Part shown: positions 1 to 7,178 of the stretch, in pieces
Layout of the letters: every line of letters begins with the position of its first letter
Position numbering within the stretch: position 1 is the stretch's first letter
Origin: Betaproteobacteria bacterium
GTDB taxonomy: Bacteria > Pseudomonadota > Gammaproteobacteria > Burkholderiales > Rhodocyclaceae
Direction of reading: 5' to 3'
Assembly (NCBI GenBank): GCA_009781085.1
Contig: WQYV01000020.1
Coordinates: 1 to 32,391 of the forward strand
Length of the DNA: 32,391 nt
Program-made: the position numbers and the translations under genes
Notes under the pieces: generated by a model
What the model was told of the DNA's origin: nothing
The model's input: the letters and a program-made list of their open reading frames with translations, nothing else
Databases searched by the model: none

Positions 1-68
1 AAATCACCCGACCAGGCACTTGAGGCAGCGGCCTGAACAACGGAAAGGAAAGCAAAAAAACAGCGACA

Positions 69-188
69 GCCCTTCAGGGCGGTCGGTCTGACTCATTGGG
101 AAGGGGTTTGCATCCCCTCCCCAATGGCTGCGGTCGAAACCCCGGCCTTCAGGCCGGGGCTCAACCTTCACACCGCCCTGAAGGGCGG
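69..188. repeat. Cluster of GC-rich REP-like palindromes
   Basis: Several short palindromes with TTCA/TGAA loops lie within 120 bp. The 15 bases at 69-83 (gcccttcagggcggt) are the exact reverse complement of 172-186, so the whole segment could also fold as one large cruciform enclosing the 140-159 hairpin. Paired outward-facing palindromes with this loop resemble REP/BIME elements or the hairpin ends of IS200/IS605-type elements, but no transposase is present. A degenerate relative occurs at 20424-20443. The assignment to a named repeat family is inference. Confidence 0.55.
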
Positions 189-237
189 GGTTTCAAACCG
201 GAGTTTGTTTCAGATCAATCGGGATTATACCGGAAAC

Positions 238-270
238 AAAAAAGCCCAGAAACCTTATGGTTGCTGAGCT
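238..270 (-). terminator. Rho-independent terminator of tRNA-Thr
   Basis: Read on the minus strand, a 12-bp stem (270-259 with 254-243, one internal mismatch and one G-U pair) closes a four-base ATAA loop and is followed at once by a run of five to six T. It lies about 35 bp downstream of the tRNA-Thr 3' end on the same strand, the expected place for its terminator. Confidence 0.85.
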
Positions 271-305
271 TTCGGGATGGTTTGGGATGGCTTGGAAGGG
301 GTAAA

Positions 306-381
306 TGGTGCCCCCGGCAGGATTTGAACCCGCGACCTTCGGTTTACAAAACCGCTGCTCTACCGACTGAGCTACAAGGGC
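306..381 (-). tRNA. tRNA-Thr (anticodon TGT)
   Basis: The minus strand gives a full cloverleaf: acceptor GCCCTTG paired with CGGGGGC (two G-U pairs), a D-arm with AGCTCAGTCGGTAGAGC, an anticodon loop TTTGTAA with TGT at positions 34-36, and a T-arm containing GGTTCAAAT. The CCA tail is encoded (306-308). It decodes ACA and, by wobble, other ACN threonine codons. It sits 74 bp downstream of pmbA on the same strand; a TACAAT hexamer at 423-418 could be its own -10 box, but the -35 is poor. Confidence 0.96.
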
Positions 382-455
382 ATGGCGCTACTGTATTACT
401 CGATGTGTGCGGCACGGATTGTAGCCGAAGTGCTCAGCACGTTCATCTGGCATGG

Positions 456-1799
456 TTACTGACCAGCAATTTTCATATTTTCGACTAAAACCGAACCGCA
501 ATGCTTGGCTCCTCTGGCCAAAGCATCGTTGCCGATGGCGATGATGTTACGGAACATGTCGCGCAGGTTGCCAGCGATGGTGATTTCTTGTACCGGGTGT
601 TTGATCTTTCCTTTTTCTACCCAAAAGCCTACTGCCCCGCGCGAGTAGTCGCCGGTAACGTAGTTGATGCCATGCCCGAGGAGTTCGGTGACGAGCAGCC
701 CTTTGTCCATTTTGTGCAGCAGCGCGTCAAGGCTGTCTTCACCGGCTTTGACGCGGAGGTTGTGCGAACCGCCTGCGTTGCCCGTAGTCTGGAGGCCGAG
801 CTTGCGAGCGGAATAGGTGGAGAGGAAATAGCCCTGCAATACACCGTTAATGACGACTTCGCGGTCATGGGTGGCGACGCCGTCGCTGTCGAACCAGGTT
901 GCGCCGAAGGCTTTTTTGAGGTGTGGGCGTTCGCTGATGCAGATGACGGGCGAAAATACCTGCTGGCCGAGGGTGTCGAACAGGAAGCTCGAACGGCGGT
1001 AAAGCGCACTGCCACTTGCTGCCTGCACGAAACTGCCGAGGAGGCTGACCGCGAGCGGCGCCTCAAAGATGACCGGAGCCTGGCGGGTACGGATCTTTTT
1101 CGCGCCAAGGCGAGCCAGCGCACGTTCGCCAGCAATACGCCCAACGTCTTCGACAGAAGTGAGTTCGGTAGCGTCACGGCGGGAGTCGTGCCAATATTCT
1201 CGTTGCATGGTTTCGCCTTCGCCTGCAATCACTGCGCATGACAACGCATGTTGGCTGCTAGCAAAACCATCCATGAAACCAAGGCTGTTGGCGGAAACGA
1301 AATGCGCGTAATGGGTCGAGACGTTCGCGCCCTCGGAATTGCGGATCGATGGGTCGACCGCGAAGGCTGCTCCTTCGCACTGCCGCGCCAGAGCAATGGC
1401 GTCGTCGACGCCGATATCCCAAGGATGAAGTAGGTCGAGGTCGGGGCAGTCGTGCGCCATCGACGCCTTATCGGCAAGACCGGCGCAAGGGTCGGGTGCA
1501 GTGAAACGCGCAATCGAAACCGCCGCGTCGACCGCTGACTTGAGTGCAGCGCGGGAAAAATCGGACGTACTCGCATGCCCGCGCCGTTGCCCAAGGTAAA
1601 CCGTGATTTCGACCCCCTTGTCGCGGTTGTATTCGATGGTATCGACAGTGCCCATGCGCACGGAAACCGACTGGCCGAAACCCTCCGAAATATCCAGCTC
1701 GCAGGCCGAAGCGCCACGTTTGCGGGCGGCCTTGAGGATGTCGGCGGCAATTTCTTGCAGTTGGGGCTTGGTGTAGGAAAAACCGGGGTTAGAAGCCAT
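456..1799 (-). CDS. pmbA: Metalloprotease-related protein PmbA/TldE
   Basis: This 447-residue protein matches the PmbA (TldE) family over its whole length (E. coli PmbA is 450 residues). TldE pairs with TldD to form a cytoplasmic protease that cleaves unfolded peptides, and in E. coli matures microcin B17 and degrades CcdA. TldE lacks the HExxxH zinc motif carried by TldD, and none is seen here. Recognisable family blocks are the N-terminal segment around GVEITVYLGQRRGHASTSDF (about residues 63-82) and the C-terminal glycine-rich part around TGNAGGSHNLRV and GHGINYVTGDYSRGAVGFWV. It is divergent from yjgA with only 63 bp between the starts, an arrangement common in beta- and gammaproteobacteria. 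No clear Shine-Dalgarno sequence precedes the ATG. Confidence 0.95.
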   Translation of the reverse strand: MASNPGFSYTKPQLQEIAADILKAARKRGASACELDISEGFGQSVSVRMGTVDTIEYNRDKGVEITVYLGQRRGHASTSDFSRAALKSAVDAAVSIARFTAPDPCAGLADKASMAHDCPDLDLLHPWDIGVDDAIALARQCEGAAFAVDPSIRNSEGANVSTHYAHFVSANSLGFMDGFASSQHALSCAVIAGEGETMQREYWHDSRRDATELTSVEDVGRIAGERALARLGAKKIRTRQAPVIFEAPLAVSLLGSFVQAASGSALYRRSSFLFDTLGQQVFSPVICISERPHLKKAFGATWFDSDGVATHDREVVINGVLQGYFLSTYSARKLGLQTTGNAGGSHNLRVKAGEDSLDALLHKMDKGLLVTELLGHGINYVTGDYSRGAVGFWVEKGKIKHPVQEITIAGNLRDMFRNIIAIGNDALARGAKHCGSVLVENMKIAGQ

Positions 1800-1862
1800 A
1801 GGCGGACAGTGGCAGACAAAGTTATGATTCTACCCTGTTCATGACCGCTTCTAGCCGACACA

Positions 1863-2447
1863 ATGGTTTTTCACCCCAAACCCGACACGCTCCTTCATCT
1901 ATCGCAGGATGATGCCATCGAACCGCCAAGCAAAAGCCGCCGCAAGCGGGAAATGCAGAGCCTTCAGGATTTGGGCGCGCAATTGCTTGTCTTGTCGCCT
2001 GGGCAGTTGGAGAAGTTCTCGTTGCCCGGTGAACTGCTGGCCGCCATTGCCGAGGCACGGCGCTTTACCCGTAAGGACGAAGCCCTGCGCCGACAAATAC
2101 AATACATCGGCAAACTCATGCGCAACGTCGACCCGGAACCGATCCGCACACAGTTCGCCGCGCTGCGCGGGGAATCGGCAAGCGAAATAGCGCGCCTACA
2201 TCGGCTGGAGCAACTGCGCGACGAGTTGCTTGCCGATGAACAGACGGTTGAAAAAATCATTCATGAATGGCCGGGAGCCGACACCCAGCGGTTGCGTACC
2301 TTGCGGCGCAATGCCCTGAAGGAACGCGAACAGCAACGTCCCCCTCGTGCATACCGCGAAATTTTTAAGGTTTTGCGCGATCTAGAACCCGGTTTCTCGC
2401 AGGAAGGGGATAGCGCATCGTCCGTCCAGGAACCTGAAAGCAGCTGA
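1863..2447 (+). CDS. yjgA: Ribosome-associated protein YjgA (DarP)
   Basis: This 194-residue protein belongs to the YjgA/DarP family (DUF615), a late assembly factor that associates with 50S ribosomal precursors. Diagnostic features are the N-terminal KSRRKRE stretch followed by a predicted helix, the IQYIGKLMRN block near residue 80, and the RLRTLRRNALKE and PPRAYREIFKVLRDL blocks near the C-terminus, all matching the E. coli protein in order. The chosen ATG at 1863 leaves a short acidic N-terminus before KSRRKRE as in relatives; an internal Met at residue 31 would remove conserved sequence. The gene is divergent from pmbA and followed 85 bp later by aroG on the same strand. Confidence 0.93.
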   Translation: MVFHPKPDTLLHLSQDDAIEPPSKSRRKREMQSLQDLGAQLLVLSPGQLEKFSLPGELLAAIAEARRFTRKDEALRRQIQYIGKLMRNVDPEPIRTQFAALRGESASEIARLHRLEQLRDELLADEQTVEKIIHEWPGADTQRLRTLRRNALKEREQQRPPRAYREIFKVLRDLEPGFSQEGDSASSVQEPESS

Positions 2448-2456
2448 GGCGAAACA

Positions 2457-2485
2457 ATGATGATGTGTTCCGGGTAGGCTACAAT
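2457..2485 (+). promoter_or_regulatory. Possible aroG promoter
   Basis: A TACAAT hexamer at 2480-2485 lies 48 bp upstream of the aroG start and matches the -10 consensus at five of six positions. The hexamer 17 bp upstream (ATGATG, 2457-2462) matches the -35 consensus poorly. The call rests mainly on the -10 and its location in the 85-bp gap. Confidence 0.3.
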
Positions 2486-2532
2486 CCGGCGCATCTTTCT
2501 CTTCGGCCTCCCCGGCTGTTTTCGAGTCCAGC

Positions 2533-3615
2533 ATGCTCAAGAATCACATTGACGACGTTCGCATTGCCGAAATAAAGGAACTTGCTCCTCCAGCGCACAT
2601 ATTGCGCGAATTTCCTGCTACGCCCGAAGCGGCGGCAACCGCTTTCAACACGCGGCATGCCATACACCGGATTCTTTCTGGGGCAGATGACCGCTTGCTA
2701 ACGGTGATCGGGCCGTGCTCGATCCACGACGCCCAAGCCGCCCGCGAATACGCGAGACGCCTGAAGGCCGAGATGGATCGTTTCAAAAACGACCTGCTGA
2801 TTGTGATGCGGGTTTATTTCGAGAAGCCGCGTACCACCGTGGGTTGGAAGGGGCTCATCAACGATCCCCATCTCGATGGCAGCTACGCGATTAACGAGGG
2901 TTTACGGCTGGCGCGCAGTCTGTTATGGGAAATCAATGAACAAGGATTACCGGCGGCTACCGAATTCCTCGACATGATTACGCCACAATATTTTGCTGAT
3001 TTCGTGTCCTGGGGCGCAATTGGGGCACGTACCACCGAGAGCCAGGTGCACCGCGAACTGGCTTCTGGGTTGTCGTGCCCGGTTGGGTTCAAGAACGGGA
3101 CCGATGGCAACGTGCGGATTGCCGTCGATGCGATCAAGGCCGCGCAATCCCCACATCACTTCCTGAGTGTCACCAAGGCTGGTCATTCAGCCATCGTCGC
3201 CACGTGCGGCAATAAGGATTGTCACCTCATTTTGCGCGGCGGCAAGGAACCAAATTTCGATGCTGCCAGTGTCGATGCCGTTTGTCGCGACCTAGCTGCT
3301 GCTGGTGTCCCGTCCAAGGTGATGATCGACTTTTCGCACGCCAACAGCCGCAAGCAGTACCGCCAGCAAATCGATGTGGCGCACGATGTCGTTGCACAGC
3401 TTGGCGCGGGCGAGGATCGCATCATTGGGGTGATGGTGGAATCCCATCTCAAAGAAGGCCGACAGGATTTGAACCAGAATGTTGTGCCCGAATACGGCAA
3501 GAGCATCACCGATGCATGCATCGGCTGGGAGGACAGCGTTGCCGTGCTCGACCTGCTCGCAGGTGGCGTGCGTCAGCGCCGGGTTGCGCGTGCGGCAGAC
3601 GCGACGGTTGGGTAA
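2533..3615 (+). CDS. aroG: DAHP synthase, class I (AroG type)
   Basis: This 360-residue enzyme condenses phosphoenolpyruvate and erythrose 4-phosphate to DAHP, the first step of the shikimate pathway. It aligns end to end with E. coli AroG (350 residues): GPCSIHD at 60-66 with the metal-ligand Cys62, RVYFEKPRTTVGWKG near 93, TEFLDMITPQY near 143, GARTTESQVHRELASGLSCP near 164 and FKNGTDGN at 186-193. Residues known to control feedback inhibition in E. coli AroG (Pro150, Ser180, Phe209, Ser211) align with Pro151, Ser181, Phe210 and Ser212, so the allosteric pocket looks intact; phenylalanine as effector is inference. It stands downstream of yjgA and ends 28 bp before the convergent STAS gene. 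Confidence 0.95.
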   Translation: MLKNHIDDVRIAEIKELAPPAHILREFPATPEAAATAFNTRHAIHRILSGADDRLLTVIGPCSIHDAQAAREYARRLKAEMDRFKNDLLIVMRVYFEKPRTTVGWKGLINDPHLDGSYAINEGLRLARSLLWEINEQGLPAATEFLDMITPQYFADFVSWGAIGARTTESQVHRELASGLSCPVGFKNGTDGNVRIAVDAIKAAQSPHHFLSVTKAGHSAIVATCGNKDCHLILRGGKEPNFDAASVDAVCRDLAAAGVPSKVMIDFSHANSRKQYRQQIDVAHDVVAQLGAGEDRIIGVMVESHLKEGRQDLNQNVVPEYGKSITDACIGWEDSVAVLDLLAGGVRQRRVARAADATVG

Positions 3616-3643
3616 GAGAAAATTTGCTGCGGCTTTTGCTGGT

Positions 3644-4006
3644 TCATGCAAAGGCTTGCTGGCCGGTTTCCAACCAGAGCCGGGCATTGGGTTCGTTGTC
3701 GAAAACCTGTATTTCTGCGTCGACAAAGAATTGCGTTACCCACGCGCTCCATGTTACCCACTGATCGTCGGTCAGAATAGCAATGCGGTGGAAATCGCGG
3801 GCATGCCGCAGGGTGTGGCGGATTTCTTCCACAGCAAGGTCGACGGTAAACCCGGCCATTTCGCGTAGGTCGAACAGCAGGTCGAGTGTGCAACCGAATT
3901 TGATCTTGTAATCGGCTAGTTCCTCGAATTCCTGGTAATCGGCCAAGGTGAATTCGCCGAGAACGACGGCAACGATCAGGTTGCCGTGGTTGTCGATGCT
4001 TATCAT
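3644..4006 (-). CDS. SpoIIAA/STAS-like domain protein
   Basis: A 120-residue soluble protein resembling the SpoIIAA-like family (DUF3478, STAS fold). It begins with a beta strand (MISIDNHGNLIVAVVLGEFT), has the LADYQEFEELADY helix, a central DLLFDLREMAGF strand-loop and AILTDDQWVTWSAW, then a final NEPNARLWL helix. Members are proposed to bind nucleotides or lipids, or to act as anti-sigma-factor antagonist-like modules, but cellular roles are mostly unknown. A strong Shine-Dalgarno sequence (GGAGGAG) precedes the start by four bases. It lies 96 bp downstream of the two-component system on the same strand, so could be read through from it, and converges on aroG. No function is assigned beyond the fold. 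Confidence 0.8.
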   Translation of the reverse strand: MISIDNHGNLIVAVVLGEFTLADYQEFEELADYKIKFGCTLDLLFDLREMAGFTVDLAVEEIRHTLRHARDFHRIAILTDDQWVTWSAWVTQFFVDAEIQVFDNEPNARLWLETGQQAFA

Positions 4007-4102
4007 GTTGCTCCTCCGTGTCGTCCCGATGGATCTTCTAGGGACGTTACCATATCTCGCCCCCGTCGCGGCATGCTGCGTAGCACATGGGAGCGTGGCA
4101 GT

Positions 4103-5434
4103 TCAGTGCTGGCGTGGCAAGGTCACGGTGGCAAGAAGCCCGCCTTCGGGATGGTTTTCCAAGCGGATATTGCCGTGCTGGACATGGAGTAGGTTGCGGG
4201 TAATCGCTAACCCTAGACCGGTTCCGCCAGTTTCTCGGCTACGAGAAGATTCGGTTCGGTAGAAAGGCTCGAAGACGCGTTCCATTTCCTCTGCGGGCAG
4301 GCCGGAACCATGGTCGTGGATGAGGACGTGAAACATATCCGGGGTTTCGGAGAGGGCGATGTCGACCGATTTGCCGAACTTCACACCGTTTTCAATCAAA
4401 TTCCACAAAGCTCGCCGCAATGCGACAGGATGCCCAGTGAAAGGGGCGCTTGCCTGTCCTGTTACGGAAACCGCCCAACCCATGTCGGTGGCGTCGCCAC
4501 ACAGCGCCGCGAGGAGCCCGTTGAGATCGATGGACTGTGCCAAGGCATCTGTTTCCATGCTTCTGGCATAGTCGAGCCCTTCGCGGATGAGGCTTTGCAT
4601 GGCGTCCAGGTCAGATTGGATACGGACTTGCAGGTTTTCGTCGTCGACCATTTCAGCGCGTAGACGTAGGCGTGTGATGGGAGTTTGCAGGTCGTGGGAA
4701 ATGGCGGCAAGGATGCGGGTGCGCTCGTGCATGTGAGCTGTGATGCGCTGCTGCATCTGGTTGAAGGCTTTCGTGGCCTGGATGACTTCAGTGGGGCCGG
4801 TTGGTTCGAGCGGCGGGCGTTCAGGGTCTTCGCCAAGGGCACGTGCGGCAGCGGACAGGTTCGAGAGTGGACGGGTGGCGATGCGCACGCTAATCCAGGT
4901 AAGAATGCTGACGCCGATGACCAAGGCAAGGAGCGCACCGGCCATCATCGAAGCATGTGAAGAGAAGGAGCGGGCAGGCGGGCGGTATTGGCCGCGCAGG
5001 CGGGCGGCGAGGATGGAGCCGTCTGCTAGTTTCACGGAAACGACCAAAGGTTCGTTCCCGGGAGGGGACTGGTCTTCTCCGTGTTGGCGGGTATATAGGC
5101 TAGGTTGGCGATCGGGCATGGCTTCGCGCAGGGCTGGCAACAAGGGGTGGTCGCTGGAAAGCGGCTGAACATGTTCAGGCAGGTTCAGGCTAAGGCGCAA
5201 TTGGCCGCGCCGGTCATGCTCTTGTTCTTTGAGTGTGCGGTAGCGCTCTGTTGGTTCAAGTTTGTCAAGGATGTCGGCATTGGCAGCGATTTCACGGGCA
5301 AAACCTTCGGACCAGACCCTTTCCCGCTCATTGACGAAAATGGCAACGCTGATAGACAGTACGAGAAAGATGCCAAGCAGCCAGATCAGCATCAAGCGTG
5401 CGAACAGGCTGCGGGGCCAGAGACGCCTAATCAT
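4103..5434 (-). CDS. Sensor histidine kinase, EnvZ/OmpR type
   Basis: A 443-residue inner-membrane sensor kinase. A first membrane segment (about residues 11-33) and a second (about 162-184) flank a periplasmic domain of roughly 125 residues. A HAMP domain follows (ATRPLSNLSAAARALGEDP), then the HisKA domain with phospho-acceptor His247 in ISHDLQTP, and an HATPase domain with N345/N349 (N box), DHGSG at 374-378 and GGTGLGLA at 403-410. The ATG at 5434 overlaps the stop of the upstream regulator as ATGA, which argues for translational coupling and for this start over one ten codons further upstream. Pairing with the adjacent regulator is nearly certain; the signal is unknown, but the divergent Spy-like gene suggests an envelope cue. 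Confidence 0.92.
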   Translation of the reverse strand: MIRRLWPRSLFARLMLIWLLGIFLVLSISVAIFVNERERVWSEGFAREIAANADILDKLEPTERYRTLKEQEHDRRGQLRLSLNLPEHVQPLSSDHPLLPALREAMPDRQPSLYTRQHGEDQSPPGNEPLVVSVKLADGSILAARLRGQYRPPARSFSSHASMMAGALLALVIGVSILTWISVRIATRPLSNLSAAARALGEDPERPPLEPTGPTEVIQATKAFNQMQQRITAHMHERTRILAAISHDLQTPITRLRLRAEMVDDENLQVRIQSDLDAMQSLIREGLDYARSMETDALAQSIDLNGLLAALCGDATDMGWAVSVTGQASAPFTGHPVALRRALWNLIENGVKFGKSVDIALSETPDMFHVLIHDHGSGLPAEEMERVFEPFYRTESSRSRETGGTGLGLAITRNLLHVQHGNIRLENHPEGGLLATVTLPRQH

Positions 5435-6183
5435 AATGCGGCTCCGCCTTGGGTCACTTCGCAAGCAAGTACGTAACCTTCATTGCGCACGGTCTTGATG
5501 ATTGCCGGTTCGCGTGCGTTGTCATTAAGCCGCTGCCGTACGCGGCTGATCAGGAGGTCGATGGAGCGGTCGAAAACATCGGCTTCGCGGCCCTGGGTAA
5601 GTTCCATCAGTTGGTCGCGCGAGAGGATTTTTTGGGGATGGGCGAGAAAAATGCTTAAGATGCGGAATTCGGCTCCTGACAGGGCAACGATGGTTCCGTC
5701 CTGATCGATGAGGTGGCGGGCAACCGTGTCCAACCGCCAGTGGGCGAAATGCAGTTCGCGTCCCTGCGCTGTGGGTACTGCGGCCATGTTCGGAGGCAGG
5801 GCGCGGGTACGGCGCAGGATGGCTCGGATCCGGGCATAGAGTTCGCGGGGCACGAATGGTTTCGGCAAATAATCGTCCGCGCCCATTTCAAGGCCGATGA
5901 TGCGATCCATATCTTCGTCACGCGCAGTCAGCATCAGTACGGGCGTGTTGGCGTTGGGGGAGTCGCTTGCACGCAGGTTGCGGCACAGGGTAAGGCCGTC
6001 CTCTCCGGGCATCATGATGTCGAGCACGATCAGGTCGATGCGGTGTTTGTCCAGAGCGGCGCGCATTTCGCGGCCGTCGGCGGCGGCGATGCAGCGTAGC
6101 CCTTGTTTTTCGAGGTAGTCGGCGAGCAGGTTGCGGATATCCCGGTCATCGTCAACGATCAGGATGTGATCCTGGTTAGACAT
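5431..6183 (-). CDS. Response regulator, OmpR family
   Basis: A 250-residue transcription regulator with an N-terminal receiver domain: acidic cluster Asp11-Asp13, phospho-acceptor Asp55 in VLDIMMPG, Thr86 and Lys108 in ADDYLPKPF. A winged-helix DNA-binding domain follows (about residues 145-240), with LSGAEFRIL, the RDQLMEL helix and the RQRLNDN recognition helix region. It is cotranscribed with the sensor kinase through a 4-bp ATGA overlap. A Shine-Dalgarno sequence AAGGAG lies about 10 bases before the ATG. The 195-bp region shared with the divergent Spy-like gene contains a tandem repeat that may be its operator. E. coli OmpR, CpxR and RstA are relatives; which one is the true counterpart cannot be decided here. 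Confidence 0.93.
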   Translation of the reverse strand: MSNQDHILIVDDDRDIRNLLADYLEKQGLRCIAAADGREMRAALDKHRIDLIVLDIMMPGEDGLTLCRNLRASDSPNANTPVLMLTARDEDMDRIIGLEMGADDYLPKPFVPRELYARIRAILRRTRALPPNMAAVPTAQGRELHFAHWRLDTVARHLIDQDGTIVALSGAEFRILSIFLAHPQKILSRDQLMELTQGREADVFDRSIDLLISRVRQRLNDNAREPAIIKTVRNEGYVLACEVTQGGAAL

Positions 6184-6241
6184 GTGAGGCTCTCCTTTGC
6201 AGGTGGTTTTTTGCGTATCTTAGGCGGGTGCAGGATTGATT

Positions 6242-6257
6242 TGTATCCCTATGTATC
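6242..6257. promoter_or_regulatory. Putative response-regulator box (TGTATC direct repeat)
   Basis: TGTATC occurs twice exactly 10 bp apart (6242-6247 and 6252-6257), giving GTATC-N5-GTATC. Tandem half-sites one helical turn apart are the standard binding architecture of OmpR-family regulators; the CpxR box is GTAAA-N5-GTAAA. It lies between the divergent regulator and Spy-like genes, just upstream of a weak promoter-like pair TTGGGT (6260-6265) and TCAAAT (6284-6289). Function is inferred. Confidence 0.45.
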
Positions 6258-6378
6258 AATTGGGTTGCTGGAAACATCATGCTTCAAATTAACCGCCACG
6301 CGGCTCGTTTTCAGGGATTAAATACGCCCATCGCCAGAAACAATGGCGCAACGAACACGATGAAAAGGAGAACGCGAG

Positions 6379-6918
6379 ATGAAGTATTGGATCAAAACAT
6401 CGCTTGTAGCCGCACTGGCGGCTACTACCCTGCTCGGCGGCGCTGCCATAGCCAGTTGCGTTGGAGATGGATGGGGTGGTGGCCATGGTTGGCGCAATGC
6501 CAATCCTGAACAGATCAAGGAACGGATGAGCAAGCGAGTGGAAGTGAATTTGGCGCGGCTCGAACTTGCGCTGGCGTTGACCCCGGAACAGAAACCGGCA
6601 TGGGCGGAGTTCAAAAAAACCGCTGAAACCCGCACTGAGGCTATGTTGAAGGAAATGGAAAACAGGCGTAATGCCGGGGCGCCAAAAACAGCGCTCGAAC
6701 GCCTGGGTCGCATGGAAGAATCCACCAAACAGCGCGCAAACATGTTGGCTGATATGCGTAAGTCGGTCGAAGCGTTTTACGGCAAATTGAGCGCGGCTCA
6801 GAAAACGGTATTCGATGCCGAAGTTGCCAGCTTTATGCGCCCCATGCGCGGTGAGGGATCGGGCGGTAAGGATGGGTCAGGTAAATCCGGAAAAGGAGGC
6901 GGGCGAAGCAAACGCTGA
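6379..6918 (+). CDS. Spy/CpxP-like periplasmic protein (LTxxQ family)
   Basis: A 179-residue exported protein of the Spy/CpxP (LTxxQ) group, small helical periplasmic chaperones or stress sensors. It has an N-terminal signal peptide (about residues 1-26), the first motif LTPEQKPAW, a central charged helical region and a second LSAAQKTVFD motif, an arrangement typical of the family. The C-terminus is a Gly/Ser/Lys-rich tail with low complexity. The signal peptide ends in IASC, which fits a lipobox, so the mature protein could be a lipoprotein with Cys27 at its N-terminus; ordinary signal peptidase I cleavage remains possible. A Shine-Dalgarno sequence AAGGAG lies 8 bases upstream. Its divergent position next to an OmpR-type system suggests it is a target or modulator of that system, as CpxP is for CpxAR. 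Confidence 0.82.
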   Translation: MKYWIKTSLVAALAATTLLGGAAIASCVGDGWGGGHGWRNANPEQIKERMSKRVEVNLARLELALALTPEQKPAWAEFKKTAETRTEAMLKEMENRRNAGAPKTALERLGRMEESTKQRANMLADMRKSVEAFYGKLSAAQKTVFDAEVASFMRPMRGEGSGGKDGSGKSGKGGGRSKR

Positions 6919-6927
6919 CCGCATGCA

Positions 6928-6971
6928 CTGAAAATGGCCAGGCCACCTTCTGGTGGCTTAGCTATTTTCAG
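6928..6971 (+). terminator. Extended hairpin after the Spy-like gene
   Basis: An inner perfect stem GCCACC-TTCT-GGTGGC (6942-6957) is extended by outer arms CTGAAAATGGC and GCTATTTTCAG that pair with one mismatch. It begins 10 bp after the Spy-like stop codon. The T-tract is short (TATTTT, within the outer stem), so termination strength is uncertain. Confidence 0.6.
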
Positions 6972-7178
6972 GTTCAGATGAAGCCAAAGTTTCTGCGCCT
7001 GGGATGCGACACCTAGAGCGGTTTTGGTTCAAGTCTGTACAGATCAAAGATGCTCTGATCGTGAAACCCGTAGGGGACGATAGCAATCGTCCCGCAGAAT
7101 CACAGGCAGATTGTGTGAGACAACGGGTGGATTGCCATCCGCCCCTACAAGAATCCGTCTTGAAATTTGTCCTTCACT
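6972..7178. other. Intergenic region with three hairpins
   Basis: This stretch between the convergent Spy-like gene and clpA has no credible gene. It holds three small palindromes: GATCA/TGATC arms at about 7042-7060, GGGACGAT-AGCA-ATCGTCCC at 7074-7093, and GGGTGGAT-TGCC-ATCCGCCC at about 7125-7144. Two of them have four-base loops and GC-rich arms, reminiscent of intergenic repeats. One may serve as the clpA terminator, though none has a T-run on the minus strand. Confidence 0.45.

Larger units (their letters stand above)
1..305. other. Intergenic region with REP-like hairpins
   Basis: No convincing complete gene lies here. The first 36 bases read as the in-frame end of a possible plus-strand gene (KSPDQALEAAA then TGA), too short to name. 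After it come several hairpins: GCCC-TTCA-GGGC at 69-80, a 12-bp stem with one mismatch at 95-125, CCCCGGCC-TTCA-GGCCGGGG at 140-159 and CCGCCC-TGAA-GGGCGG at 173-188. The tRNA-Thr terminator occupies 238-270. None of the first four hairpins is followed by a T-run, so they are not ordinary intrinsic terminators. Confidence 0.6.

Noticed and set aside
501-1241. Open frame of 246 codons on the plus strand
   Set aside because: Lies wholly antisense to pmbA, whose protein is clearly conserved; composition is that of an antisense shadow.
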